Below, in pieces: positions 22,912 through 37,100 of a stretch of 64,000 nucleotides of DNA. Location: NCBI RefSeq assembly GCF_036884655.1, contig NC_088342.1:37382001-37446000 (forward strand). Direction: 5' to 3'. This stretch comes from Musa acuminata AAA Group. Lineage: Eukaryota; Streptophyta; Magnoliopsida; Zingiberales; Musaceae. Position numbers and translations under genes: made by a program. The notes under the pieces are model-generated. The model saw only the letters and a list, made by a program, of their open reading frames with translations. It was not told the DNA's origin and did no database searches. Position 1 is the first letter of the stretch; the number at the start of each line of letters is the position of its first letter.

Positions 22912-24500
22912 CCTGATTCAGCTTTCAAAAGCAGCAACCTTTGCACTGCCCTCTTTCAGAGAGATGGGGAGGAGAGCGAAGAGCGTGGCTTGGGGAGGAA
23001 CCAAAGGAAAGATAGGTTGGCAAAGAAACAGAGATTAGAAAAAGGTTGATGGAAAGGAATGTTTTGTGGCGATTGGGAGGGAGCCAAGTGGGGAAAGCAA
23101 ACAAGTGAAAGCTGAGGGTGGATGGTGGCACTCCATCCTCATTTGTATCCTTCGGATGATTGCAAAGTTAATTTCATGACATGTTTGATTCATCAATTAT
23201 TACGATACCTAAACATTATATATGAAAAAACAAATGTTTTTTTTTGTAGAAGATGGGCAAGATTTTCTTTAGGTGCCATTTACAAGGTTTCTTGAGAACA
23301 ATATAGCTTCCATTTTCTTTAGGCGACAATGAAAAATATACTATAGTGGATTTGGTAAGGGCTTATACTCTCCTTTGAAATTTTATGAGGATAGATTTGT
23401 GAAGCACACAAATATGAGGAAATGATTCTTAAAACAGCAAGATACTTGTAGCCTAAAATGCCAGTGGGCCAGAAGAAGCTAATGTGCGTAATAATGTGGG
23501 GTTTTCCTTGTGAGCATGAAATGAGTAGTAAGCCTTTGGGACAAATTGCTCAATTTGTATGCTAACAATGAGAAATAAAGATTATTAACAAGTGGTAGCC
23601 AAACTTCATTTACAATCAAATTGTCAGATTTAATCAGAATCAAGATGGTGTTAAGAACTCCAGTAGTAAGGATGTATAGATATTGATATGTTTTGATATG
23701 AAAGAGGAAGATGTTTGATTGATAATGTGATCATTTTACTTAGGGCATAAAATATAAATACCCTGTATCTCATTTTAATCAAATCTTATTCTAATCTATT
23801 CTTGTAAAAATATGTGTAGGAGGTATAAATTAATTTTGATTTATTGACTATAGGTGAAAATTTTTCACAAAATGAAGACTATAAACTATTTTTTAATACC
23901 ATGTTGGTCTTATAATCAAAAAAATATATTTCAAACATTGGTTTATCCAACAAATATTGATTAAACTCGATATGTAATCTTCCAATTAGATAAAAATAAT
24001 GACGATGTAAGATTATCATATCATGCACCAATTGATAAAGAGGAGGAGAAAAGAAAAATATAAGAGAAAGAGGAGGAGAAGAATACTAAGATGGAGGAGG
24101 AGGAGAACTGTGTTAGAGGTTTAGAAAATTTGATCCGAATGGGATCAATTAATCTATTAACCATATCATTAGATAGAATGAATAGGGGTCTATCAGTTCA
24201 TTCCTAAAAAAATATTATGAGTGTTATTAGGTAAAAAGTGATTACTAGTGATTTTTTAAAATAAATTATTCTAGTTTAATTTAGGAATCGAATACACCAA
24301 TTTTTCTGTCATCCAACAGAGAGATGAGTACAAGGAAAAACAATTAATAACATTCTAAGGACAATAATGATGATCCAATGATGAGCCCAGGCAATACTAA
24401 TGGAGATAGAGAAGGAAAGGACAAACTAAGGTAAAAATAGCAGGGGCAAATATGAAACATCACTTTATGTTTCAGGCCAAAAAAAGTATAAAAGAAAGGA
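22912..24500. other. Intergenic DNA between the pseudogene and the callose synthase
   Basis: Mostly AT-rich, with no supported gene. Positions 22912-23130 are GC-richer and may be old promoter and leader of the response regulator. Positions 24040-24105 are purine-rich (GAGGAGGAG) on the plus strand. Confidence 0.5.
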
Positions 24501-25159
24501 TTTAATGAGACGGTCGCTGTTATGGAAGTCGTTTGAAGGGCCCGCGAAGCGGCGTCCTTGAACAAGAAGCCCCAACTGGCGGCCGTCCTCGTACGTCGGG
24601 CGCATCGACGCAGGCCGACCGCACGCATGCCAACCCGATCAACTCAAGCGACAGCTGCGTCCCGACACGAGTCCCGGGCAGCACCCGATCTTTCCACGTG
24701 TCCCGACGGACGGACGCGACCCGGTCTTCCTAATCCGTTGTGAACGAAGAAAGCAACGACTTGGGTCGACCATGCTCTTCGTTCCCTTCCCCCCCCCCCC
24801 CACTCTCTCTCTCTCTCTCACTGCTACTATTTCTCCCCCCCCCCCCGCGTCGCTCCGCGCCCTCTGAGCTCCCCCTCCGCCTCTCGTTTTCCCCCAGCGA
24901 AAGGTGACTCTCTCTTTCTCCTATGTTCTGATCGAAAGAGGTATAGTGAATCGATCTCTTTGTCGATAACGACCCCCCTCTCCTTTGATCTTGGATGGGT
25001 TTCTGCAGGCGGGCGGTCGCTCGGCAGGTGGAGCTCCGGCCATAGTTACCTTCAAATCCTAGGGATTCAATATTCCTAGGATCCACTACTGCCCTCCGAT
25101 CGGCTCATATAGATGAGGCACTGAATAGGAGTGCACCTTGGGGAGAGAGGATCGCGGAA
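24500..25159 (+). promoter_or_regulatory. Promoter and 5' leader region of the callose synthase gene
   Basis: GC-rich and CpG-rich DNA directly upstream of the start codon. It has a G-box core CACGTG at 24695-24700, a CT-rich leader with (CT)n at about 24802-24819, and C runs at 24789-24800 and 24836-24846. A possible leader intron runs from AAAG|GTGACT (about 24904) to TTCTGCAG|GCGGG (about 25010). I see no clear TATA box. Both the intron and the G-box role are inference. Confidence 0.5.
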
Positions 25160-28100
25160 ATGGCGGGCGGGGAGAAGGCGCCTACCTCGGGAATGCCGGC
25201 GGTGGCGGGGCCGGCTTCGGGGCCGCAGGGGCTGTCGCGGCGGCCTTCGATGAGGAGCTCCGTGATGGCGACCTTCTCAATGGAGGTATTCGACAACGAG
25301 GTGGTGCCGTCGTCGCTCGCTAGCATCGCGCCCGTCCTCCGCGTGGCCTCCGAGATCGAGGCCGAGCGCCCCCGCGTGGCTTACCTCTGTACGTTCTTCC
25401 TCTCTCGCCATTCCATCCCCATCTCTCGATCGAACCGCCACGGGAGAAGAAACCACAGGGAGGGAAATAAAGACCGTCGACGGCTCTTCTCTAATGCTTA
25501 TTTATGGAAGGAATCTGATATTTTTGACGCTGCTTGTGTTTGGGTTTGTGATGTCCTGCAGGTCGCTTCTATGCGTTCGAGAAGGCCCACAGAGTCGATC
25601 CCAGCTCCAGCGGACGTGGCGTTCGCCAATTCAAGACAGCCCTCCTCCAGCGCCTCGAGCGGGTAAGATCACCGCTCCCTTCTGCCCTAAGATTCGTAAT
25701 AAGTAACTGTACGAATCTCAAGCATTGGTGTTCGTGAATCTTAAAGTGATTACTGCTGAAAACTCCTTTCCTAGTTTGATTTCAATTTGGTCCGATCAAA
25801 GTTGTGTCGTCTCCGTTCCCAATGTTTGGGAGACTGGCGTTTCCGGATGAACGATCTTGTTTCTTGCTGTTGATTTCTTGTTTCTTTCCCCAGATGTGAA
25901 TGCTTTTCTAACGAGTTTTCGATGTCGTCGGTGATCCCGTCTGCCCTAAGATTCGTAATGAATAATTGTGCGAATCTCAAGCATTGGTGTCGGTGAACCT
26001 GAAAGCAACAGCTCCTGCTTGCGCAACTGATTTCTGCAGAAAACTCCCTCCCTAATTTGATTTCAATTTAGTCCGATTAAAGTTGTGTCGTTCCCATCCC
26101 AATGTTTGGGAGACTGGCGTTTCTTGCTGTTGATTTCTTTTTTCTTAACCCAAATGTGAAGGCTTTTGCAACGAGTTTTCAATGTCGCCGGTGATCCGCG
26201 CTTTTTGCTTGTGTTCTCGTTGTCAAAGCTCGCAGTTCGGAACTACTAATGGGAACCCGGATACGTTTTTTTGGATTCAAACCTGGGAAATTAAGTGCCT
26301 TTTGCTGAATATTCATCCCTTATCCGACCATCTATGCCAATCTGAAGATTGCAATCCTGGTATTAAGATTGGATTACGGGGTGTCTCACACTGAACTCTG
26401 TTTGCCAAGTTTTGCATACAATACATTGTCTCTTGGGTAATCTCGTCCTGAGAGCATGTTCTGAATGATGCATTTTTTCTCGATGATTCTTCTGTTTCCG
26501 ATGACATATGTGCATCATTGGCTGTCGTGATGTTTTCTGAGAGCATAATCTGAGTTCAAAATTACAGGACAATACACCGAGTCTTGCTAAAAGGGTGAAG
26601 AAGAGTGATGCCCGAGAAATCGAGAGTTTCTATCAGCAGTACTACGAGAACTACGTCCGTGCTCTGGACCAGGGCGAGCAAGCAGATAGGTAATCGTGGC
26701 TTGAGTCCCCCACTATCTGTTCCTGATGCTCGTGACGTCCTCGGATCTTTATATGTAGATTTGTGTTCCTCCTGTTGACAGAGCTCAACTTGGGAAAGCT
26801 TATCAAACCGCCGGTGTCCTTTTTGAAGTCCTCTGTGCTGTTAACAAGACTGAAAAAGTCGAAGAAGTTGCTCCAGAGGTTCGTTTCGTCGAGATAATTG
26901 TTTTGATTGTTTTATTCCTGTGCTAGTTGAACTGTTCTTCCATCCGCCTCCTTGGTGCTTTTTGAACAGATTATCGCTGCTGCCAAAGATGTCCAAGAAA
27001 AGACGGAAATTTATGTCCCGTACAACATCCTTCCCTTGGATGCTGCTGGTGCTTCGCAGTGCATCATGCAGCTTGAAGAGGTATATGGTACTGCAAGGAC
27101 TTTGCCTCTTGCAACTGTCTCTATCAGTCGTAACCTTCTTAGCTGGGAGCTGTGTCAGCTGCAAAGGGATATTTTGATGTGCTAGCTTAAAAGAATCAGT
27201 AATTTTAACATATCATCTACTTTTGACAGATTAAAGCGGCTGTGACAGCCTTGAGGAACACACGAAGTTTGAACTGGCCTTCTTCTTTTGATCAGCAAAG
27301 ACAGAAAACAGGAGACTTGGATCTACTTGACTGGTTAAGAGTCATGTTTGGGTTTCAGGTAAACATCCACAACATAAGCAACTATATATTGCCTTTTGTC
27401 CTTGACAAAACTTGGTGCCATTTACCACTGCTAATGCTTCTTCATCTCCAGAGAGACAATGTAAGGAATCAAAGAGAACATTTGATCTTGCTCCTTGCCA
27501 ATGTTCACATAAGGCTATCACCCAAGCCTGAACCTCTTAACAAGGCATGTACACATTGCTTCCTTCTAAATTATAGTACATGAGCTAAATGAACTCATTT
27601 TTACATGTTGTGAGAGGCATATGGCGCTTGGAAAAGGTGGAAGAACTGCCTGGTTTATCAATGAATTTTGAATGTGAAATATGTTGAGTTAGATACCAAA
27701 AGTTTTGATATATTGTTGGTTTTATTTGTTCTTTTAAATAGCATTTGGAATCATAAATTGCACCATCCACCTTATTGAACCCGTAAGAGTCTCATTTGCT
27801 TTCCATATCATGGTTTTCCTTTACTTTCTTCTATATTGCAGTTGTAGAGTCCAACATATCTTACAACATTAGGATACTTTTTCAAAGAGCAATATGCATT
27901 TATCTTTTTTTCCATACAAAATTCTTTCTGGCTGGATTAGGAGAAAGTGAAGGAGAGGAGGATAAGGAGGGTTGTTGGTAGCTGTCAACAACTATCCAGA
28001 TTATAAAAAAAAAAAAAAAAATTGAACTAGACTGGATGATATTGTATAGTCCAGTTCCGGTTCCTGGTTGGACCAGTAAATACCAAATGGTACATAACTG

Positions 28101-31100
28101 GTCTGACTGGTTTTTTTGAAACATGATGTTGACAACAATTTGCTATGTTTATCTTTGCTGGTGGCACAAGTATTGAATCTGTTGAGCAGGTTAAGGTAAA
28201 CAATGGTGGAGAGGAGGATGAGGAGGGCTGTTGACAATTGTCAACAGCTTTCCAGATTTAAAAAAAAATTAAATAACTAAAAAAGTTCTGAACTAGACTG
28301 GATAAAATCACTCAGTCCAGGTTCTGGTTCCTGGTTAGATCCGTAAATACCAATCTGTATGTACCAGTCTGACGAGTTTTTTATGACTTGAGTCTCTGTG
28401 AGTTGTTTTAGGTCCATAGTTGGTTCTTATATATGAATTGGACTCTTCAACTGCTTCTTATGGGTTTCCTCCATTGTTTTGCCAATTAGTTTTAAAATTA
28501 AGAGTTTCCCTTGTGAGCTAAATGCATGGTATCATCCGGAGATAAGCATGGTACTAGTACTTATTGGCCATCTACATCATTCTTTGGTGCATCTAGCAAG
28601 TCTTTCTTAAGTCAGCATCCCAAGGATATTAATCTACAGGCCATTTTGAACATGGTTCTACGTTTCGCTCAGGCATACATGTCAGTAAGATGGTCTATCG
28701 AGTCGGCAGTACGGATCACAACATATACCTCCCAACACTGTCTAAACTCTCAACTCTTAAAAGAAGATCGATGACATGTGCCAGCGTACCATGTGTTGGT
28801 GTGTTCGCACTTCGCATGCATCAGACCCATACCAGTTTAGCTAGGAATCGACTTGGGTCTAGTACGCAAAACATCAAACCATGGTTTTGAATATACATCA
28901 TCCATTTAGATAGCCCACACAGAGTTTGTTCTAGATTAATGTGCTGCATCCTTTTTTCTTTTTATCTGACCATTTTGTTGTATTTTCCACACGAACCATG
29001 CAGTTGAATCTACTCACATGTGCAAGTTTCTGATTCTTATATACATTCACCAGATGCAGCACATACTCATGCGATCTATTGATCTGTGCTGCCATGATAT
29101 GTACCAATCTATGCCTATCACCTCAATCCTTGTGTTATTCATAAAACTGTGATTTACAAAATTTGTCTATGAAATTAGTTAAAGTAGAAGGATAAAAAAT
29201 GCATGCTAACATTTGTTTATCATTGAAATCACTTATATGTGTAGCCTCTCATTTTATGCAAATTGTAATATGTGTTATACCAAAATCAAACTTGTGACGA
29301 GGACTAGGACTTTCTTAAATGACTTGTAAGTCTTATAGTGAGGTTCTGAGTCAGTAATTCACCATGTGTCACATCTGGCTTCTACTTTAATTATTGCTCA
29401 ACATGCAGGTTCATGCATCTATTAGTATTAGAAATTACCAAAGGATGTCTTAACTGCACAAGTTAGAAACCTTCTCTTCATTTACTGCACATACAATTAT
29501 TTTGTTTCATATAAAATTCTAGCCTTTTGCTAAATCAATTCCATGGCACAGCTGGATGATCGAGCTGTTGATGCAGTTATGAATAAAATATTCAAGAACT
29601 ACAAGACATGGTGTAAATTCTTAGGACGGAAACATAGTTTACGGTATTGTTGTGTAAATATTTTGGTTCCTTTTTCTCAAATGTTTCAATACAATAGTTA
29701 ATATTGTAAATTTTTTCAGGATAGCACAAGGTTTACAACCCCAAGAAATCCAGCAGAGAAAGATCCTGTACATGGGCCTCTTTCTTCTTATCTGGGGTGA
29801 AGCTGCCAATGTTCGCTTCATGCCAGAATGCCTGTCCTATATATTCCATAATGTGAGACTTCCATTCTGAAGATGCTATTGTTTTGACTTCGATTGACAT
29901 AATCTTGTTGTTTCTTAATTCATGTGTTCCTTTCTTAAATGATTCCTGATGAGTTTCAGATGGCATATGAGCTACAAGGTCTTTTAACTGGGAATGTAAG
30001 TGTTGTGACGGGGGAGAACATTAGGCCTTCATATGGGGGAGATGATGAAGCATTCTTGAAGAAAGTAATTAGTCCAATTTATCATGTGATTGAAAAGGTA
30101 TGTTTCCTTGAAAAGTTCATAATGAAAGATAAACAATTACGCACGGTTGAATAACTAAGTGATGATGTTATTTTCCAGGAAGCTAAAAAAAGCAATAATG
30201 GAAAAGCCCCACATTCAGCTTGGTGCAATTATGATGATCTAAATGAATACTTCTGGTTTGTGAAGAAATTATTTATAAGAATATATCAGCACAATAATTC
30301 AATATATTTTTTATTTTCTTTTGTTTCTGGTGTTAATTGCATGACCATCAGGTCTGTTGATTGCTTTTCCTTGGGCTGGCCTATGAGGGATGATGGGGAT
30401 TTCTTCAAATATATACGGGAATCAAGGCCCATAGTCCAGGTAGATCTAGAACTCCTCATGATTTGAACTGTTGAATCAATTTCTCCAATGAGACTGTTAC
30501 CTTGCTAAATCTATTTGCAGGCAAGACGTTCATCTCATAAAGTTTCTAATAAAAGCACGGGGAAATCAAATTTTGTTGAGACCAGAACATTTTGGAACAT
30601 TTTCCGAAGTTTTGATCGCATGTGGACCTTTTATGTATTGGCACTACAGGTATTACGAAGGTCACATATAATATTGTACATTTTAATCTCTGGTAACTAA
30701 TCCAGTATTGGAACATATTTAGGCAATGATTATTATGGCCTGGAGCGATTATTCACTGACAAAGATATTTCAGAAAGATACACTATACTCGTTATCTAGC
30801 ATTTTCATCACAGCAGCACTTCTACGCTTCCTCCAAAGTATGAACTCTTTATACTATGTAGATAGTCCTCTTAATCTTAAGAAGCTATAAGTATTGTTAT
30901 GCAATTAATCCTATTTGTATGTGTGATATATTGCTGACATGAATTTTTTTAAAAAAGAAAATTATCAACCTTCAATTAAGTGGAGGGACAGCAGAGGTCC
31001 CCAAAATTACAAGAACTCCTCGGAGCCTGGAGGAGTGCAAAAAAGCCTTGCATGTTTGGCAAGATTGTGGGCAATAACACTGTTTTCCCTGTTTACAGGC

Positions 31101-34100
31101 TCAAAACAAGACACATCCACAGCCTCAGACAGTTTAAATATGTCAAGACATAAACTACGCAGATACCACTGTACAGGACTGATTTTGTTACAAATTTTCA
31201 CAGCTTCTATGTAGTCACTCTTAACCACAATGTTGTGAAGATTCAGGTGAGCGGCTTTGTTTAGTGCATCCCAAATCGGCCAGCACTCGGCCTGCAGAGG
31301 GGTTGATGCTTGGTGGACATTGCTGCCTTCAAAGATGGTAGTGCCTAGCTGGTCCATAAAGCAGAATCCTGATCCTGCAAAAGTGTGTAAGTTAGAATAG
31401 GAACCATCACAGTAAACAGTATAGTAAGCTTAAGAACTGTTGGTTGGCAGGAGATTAGAGGGGGAAGAGGAGGTGTCCTCAGGTAGCTGGGAATGGTAAT
31501 CATTGCTTTTAAGGGAAGACAAAACTCTAAACCAGATGGAAAGAGGGTGGGAGAGGTGGTTCCTGAACTTGTAGTAGGTTTTGTTCTTCCAAAGGAACCA
31601 AAGGGAGGAAGCAATAACAGTGCTGATTCTAACAGAGACAGAACTACCCCGATCATCCCTTTCCCGTAACCGGTCCCTATTAGGCCAATCCTGCATATAA
31701 GAGAATCTGTATCCTAATTTGGATTGAAGCAAGTCCCAATATGATCTAGCAAGGTTGCAGGAAAAGAAGATATGTTCAGTAGAGTCCATTCCACAGTGGC
31801 ATACAGGACAATGATCGATATTACAATGAATGACACTGGACAGCCATGAGGAGGTAGGCAACCGTCCTCATAGGAGTCTCCAAAGGAATATTTTGATTCT
31901 AAGGAGAATATTAAGATTCCAGACTGACTTCTAGCCTTCCCAATCTCTACCATGGTCAGTCAGTCAGTCCTTTAAGAACCTACAGATGCTCTTAGAAGTT
32001 GCTAATCTATAAATGACAATAATAATTTGTTATCACTGTTCCAGAGATTTGAGATTCATTTTCTGGGTCTTTCACATTACGAATTTTCTTTGTGTGATGT
32101 TATCTAGAAACATTGTAGCTATGGATTCTACTTGCTTTAGAGTAGTGTGCTATGCAATGAAGAATTTGGCTTTGTATATAACCTCCTTAATGATCCAGTA
32201 GTCCTAATCATGGATATATTGCCAAATTTTTTCTTAATAACAAATTCATCCATGCCATAGATCAACCAAATTTTCAATTAATCAAAATGATGAAAAGAAT
32301 ATCTAGTTGCTTTGCCAGACAGACACCAGAGAACCTAAACAAATATTTACCTATCACTCCAAGACTCAAAGTTAAGCAAGATTTTTGATATAAATGTTTG
32401 CATAAATAGCACAAGAAATAGTAAAACAAACTGTGCGACTTTTATGAGAAAGCTCATGTGCATTGTCTGCCAGTAGTTTATATCAAATAAATTTCACTAA
32501 TCATTTTATACTCCTTGATTCTTCTGTAATTTTTAATAATATTGTCTAATAATGCAATATATTCCTCCTGAACTTACATTTTTTGTCAAACTTTCAGGCT
32601 ATCCGAGATGCTTAGCAATAAAAAAAATGTTTCCATTGCCGTGTTATTCTTCATCTGCAGCAATGATAGTTCGTTTTGCTGACCTTACTGTTCTTTTTCT
32701 CGTTTTAGGTGTTCTTGACCTTGTACTAAATTTTCCTGGGTATCACAGATGGAAATTCACTGATGTTTTGAGAAATTTTCTCAAAATATTAGTTAGTCTT
32801 GCATGGGTTATAGTTCTTCCTCTTTTCTATATTGATTCAACATCACAGATAAGTTTGCCTTGGAAAGATCTGACACAATGGCTTCATCAATTAAAAGGAG
32901 TACCACCTTTATATATCATGGCTGTGGCATTATATTTGCTGCCAAATTTACTAACAGGAGTTATATTCATATTTCCTATGCTCCGAAGATGGATAGAGAA
33001 TTCAGATTGGCATATAATCCGGTTTTTCTTATGGTGGTCTCAGGTACATAAATATATTCATTTCATTTTCTTCTCTACATTTTTGGTTGTTGATTCTTTT
33101 TCTTTTACTTTTTTTAAATTAAAGAGCTTGATATTGATTTACTTAGAATTAATAATAAAATTATTCTGATGTAACAAACGTGTGATAAATTGTGTCCATT
33201 TATTTCTTGACTACCATGAGCATATGCAATTTACTTAAAAAATAAGAACAATGTAACAAGCTCTAGCTGCTGCAATTTCTTGGGAGTCATGTAGTCAAGA
33301 CTTCATGCTATTTCTTTGTTATAAAGGTTTTGCTTTAAATATGATATGAATTTTAAAAATTTTAAAGATGATAATGTAAACACTTTTAAGAATAGGATGG
33401 AAAAGGAGGTAACTTGGAACTTAGATGAGAATAATATTAGTATTATTTGGACTATGTGGCTAATAAGATTAGGAGCTTAATAAAGAAAAAATTTTGTGAA
33501 ATTAAAGATAGAGGTGTAATTTTAAGAGAGAGTTGGTGGTGGTGCGAGAAAATTAAAAAATAATTTTTACTGAAAGATCATGTTGTCAAGATTAACAAGA
33601 TTTTAAGAATAAAAAAATTAAAAGATATAAAAAATCTAAAAAAGAGGTTAAAAAATAATTAGTATGACAATATATAAAGCTTATGATAATGTTTATAATA
33701 AATTAGGTATTAAAGATGGTGAAAAAGATATATATTGAATTGCTACAGCTATGGAAGGAAAGTATAAGGATTTAGGTAATATTATATGTATTAAAGACAA
33801 AGATTAAAGAATATTTGTTAATGATAATAAGATTAAGGAAAGATGAAAAATTATTTTTAAAAATTATTTAATGAATATTCTATACAGAACTTAGATTTGA
33901 TGATAAATAATAATGGTAGATTTAATACTCATTGATTTGTTCATAAAATTAGATTTAGTAAAGTAAAAGATGTATTAAAGAAGATGAAAATAACAAAGAG
34001 TATGGGGCCTGATAGTATCCTTATTGAGGTCTTGAAAAGTTTAGGGGACAAGGGAGTAGCTTCGTTAAGTGACTTATTTAATAAAATCATGAGATTTAGA

Positions 34101-37100
34101 AGGATGCCTAATGAATGAAGAAAGAGCTTTCTAGTGCTAACTTATAAAAATAAAGGCGACATAAAAAATAATTTAAATTATAAAAGAATTAAAATCATGA
34201 GTCATACTATAAAACTTTGGGAAAGAGTTATCGAAGGTAGGATAAGACTTGAAATAAATATCTCTGAAAATTAATTTGATTTTAAGCCTAGAAGATCAAT
34301 CATACAAACTATTTATTTATTAAGACAATTAATGAAAAAGTAAAGAGAAAGAAGTATTTGCATATGATTTTTACTGACGTAAAGAAAAAAATAGGATTCC
34401 TAGAGATTTATTATGGTGAGTTTTAGAAAAGAAAGGTTTATCTACTAATTATATTGATGTTATCAAAAATATGTATGATAATGAGCTATTAGTGTTAGAA
34501 GTTGGAACTATAGGGAGTGTGTCTAGTGAGTTTCCTATAAATATAGGATTACATTAAGATTTAGAAACTAACGGTTTCTAAATATATAAATATAAAATAA
34601 AATATAGAAAATATAATTTTAGTGTTTTTAGGAATAGGCAGGAGAATATAGCTAAGTTGGATAGACAAGAAAACCCTTTTAAGTAAAAGGTTTAAGTATA
34701 TTGAATCAATTATTCAATAAAATGAAGAGATCGAATAAGATATTATTCATAGAGTAAAAATAGGATGGTTAAAATCAAGGTTCGCTGTACCGTACCGTAC
34801 CGGCGTTTCGACCCGGGCTCGGTACGGTATGGTACCGGTGTATCGGGCGGTACATCAGGGCATATCGAATATTTTTTATTTTTATACTGTAGTAGTGCTA
34901 TAGTATAGTACTGTAGCACTGTAGCGGTACCGGGTGGTCCGCGTATCAATAACCTGTCGGACCGATACGTACCGCCCGGTACGGGTGGTACGCTTCGGTA
35001 CGGCAGACCTTGGTTAAAATGATGATGAGCGTCAGGAGTCTTGTATGATCATTAGATACCCTTAAGATTAAAAGAAAAATTATAAGGCAATTGTGAGATC
35101 AATAATATTTTATGAATCTAAATGTTACGCAATTAAGAAACAATATATACAAAAAGTTTGTGTTGCCGAGATGAGAATGTTAAGATGGATGTGTGGAGTT
35201 ACTAGGAAAAATAGAAAAAATAATATTTTTATTCGTAACCAATTAGGTACCGGTTCAATATAGGATAAGATAAGATAAAATCATTTCATATAGTATGGGC
35301 ATATGTTTAAGAGACTTCCAGATGCAGCATTTAGAAGAGGTGAAATAATTAATGTTAGTGGTACGAGGAGAGATAGAGGAAGACCTAAAAGACTTTAATA
35401 AAAATTATAAATAAAGATTTAAGTACTCTGAACTAAACTAAATATATAACATTTTATAGATCTTAATGGTGGCAAAAGATCCATATAATCGATCCCAAAT
35501 AGTTGAAACTTACGGCTTTGTTGTTGTATAATATGAATTTTGAGCATTAACATGGTAGAACCCAATATGGATTTTATGTTGATCCATCCCTCACTCATGG
35601 GCAGTTCTAGTGTCCACCATGCCACTGGTTTTCTCGTGGTTGAGCTATACATTTTTTACTAAATTGTATGATTTGTATTACTTAACAAGTATATTGTTCT
35701 TTGGCCCTTAAATCTAGCTTTTATATGTAGATAGCCTCCTAATTGTGTTGTAAGTTATTACTATATCAATCTCCTAATTGTTCATTTCTTCTTGTGAAAT
35801 CAAAAGAAACTTTCTAGATTACATGACTTGAATAATCTAGAATATTTATACAGGCATGAATAAGAATTCAGTTTCACTGGCATGGCTTGGCCAGTGATCT
35901 ACTACCATATAAAGATGTAGGACTTGTGCTGATTGGCAGAAGCTCCATGCCTGACAAAGTGCTAGGATTTGGCATGTGGAGCCCCATTTTGGTGCCATCT
36001 TGGCAGTATATGTGCCACATGGCATAGACCAGCATGGATGTCATGCATTACTGGGTGTGTGCTAAGAATCTTTTGAAGATTCAATTGATGAAGACATACA
36101 TTTTTTTAACTGCAACAGCTGTTGCTATAAGTCAATTTTGATTATGCTTTTTTTATAAGTGATGGTATCATTAGGTGTATATCATGTCAATTCTCCTTGC
36201 TATATGTACATCTATAGTAACATGATGTGGAACACCTAATAGAAGTGGATATAAAAGACTATACCATTTTTTTATGTGCTTATTCATCAACTAAAGTTGT
36301 CATTTGTCTCTCAGCCAAGAATTTATGTTGGGCGTGGCATGCATGAAAGTCAGTTTGCACTTTTCAAGTAAGTTTATCTGGAATACCAGTCTTTGGATAC
36401 ATGGGCTTTTTTGCTTGTGTGAAACTGCTATCTGAATTTCTTGTTTCTTTCAAGGTATACCTTGTTTTGGGTGTTGCTGTTATCTTCCAAGTTTGCCTTC
36501 AGTTATTATATGCAGGTAATATATGCCTTCTGTGTTCCCTCCCTAAGGATCATGATATCAAGCAAGAAGATGATTTGAGGACATACTTTTCTCCTAACAT
36601 GTTTTACCATAAGGCAGATACAACCCCTTATGAAGCCAACAAAGGATATAATGAATGTTCACAATGTTCATTATGCTTGGCATGAATTTTTCCCTTACGG
36701 TAATGAAGCTCATCCTTTTTAAAGTTTACATCAAATCATTCAATTGAAAATTTTCAAGCTGTTGAGCTTCCGGTTCATGCAGCTTCTGGTAATTTTGGCG
36801 CCATTGCATCACTATGGGCTCCCGTGATTTTGGTATGTCTAGATACAATTTTCACTTTTCAGAGACATGGTCTATTGTGATCATCACTTCTCAATTTCGT
36901 ATTCCATGAATCTATATGTTTAACCTAAACTAGAAATCATATATGACCTTTTACGTCTTTTGCAGGTGTACTTTATGGATACTCAAATATGGTATGCAAT
37001 TTTCTCTACCTTATATGGAGGTGTTTCTGGAGCATTTGGTCGACTTGGAGAGGTGAGAAACTTGATATACAGATATTCTTGTTTGTTCTATATGCAACTT

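Larger units (their letters stand above)
25160..30837 (+). other. CALS5: Callose synthase exons 1-14 (residues 1-551)
   Basis: Exons: 25160-25388, 25562-25662, 26568-26689, 26782-26878, 26970-27080, 27230-27358, 27452-27544, 29552-29643, 29720-29852, 29960-30097, 30179-30255, 30352-30439, 30521-30649, 30723-30837. They encode [20 protein letters not shown] at the Vta1-like region, [15 protein letters not shown], and [15 protein letters not shown]. Then come the FKS1-type [20 protein letters not shown] block, [20 protein letters not shown], and the first membrane spans in exons 13-14 ([17 protein letters not shown]). All junctions are GT-AG except the exon 7 donor, AAG|GCATGT. The ordinary GT two bases further on would give an immediate stop, so the GC donor is the one that keeps the frame. 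Confidence 0.9.

Noticed and set aside
22687..23049. 120-residue plus-strand frame
   Set aside because: Antisense shadow of response-regulator exon 1 and its leader.
24730..25086. 118-residue minus-strand frame in the callose synthase leader
   Set aside because: Built from GA/CT-rich and C-run leader sequence; no recognisable domain; antisense to the gene.
32552..33169. A 205-residue single-exon membrane protein
   Set aside because: It is callose synthase exon 15 plus read-through into the flanking introns; splice sites at 32708 and 33044 define the real exon.
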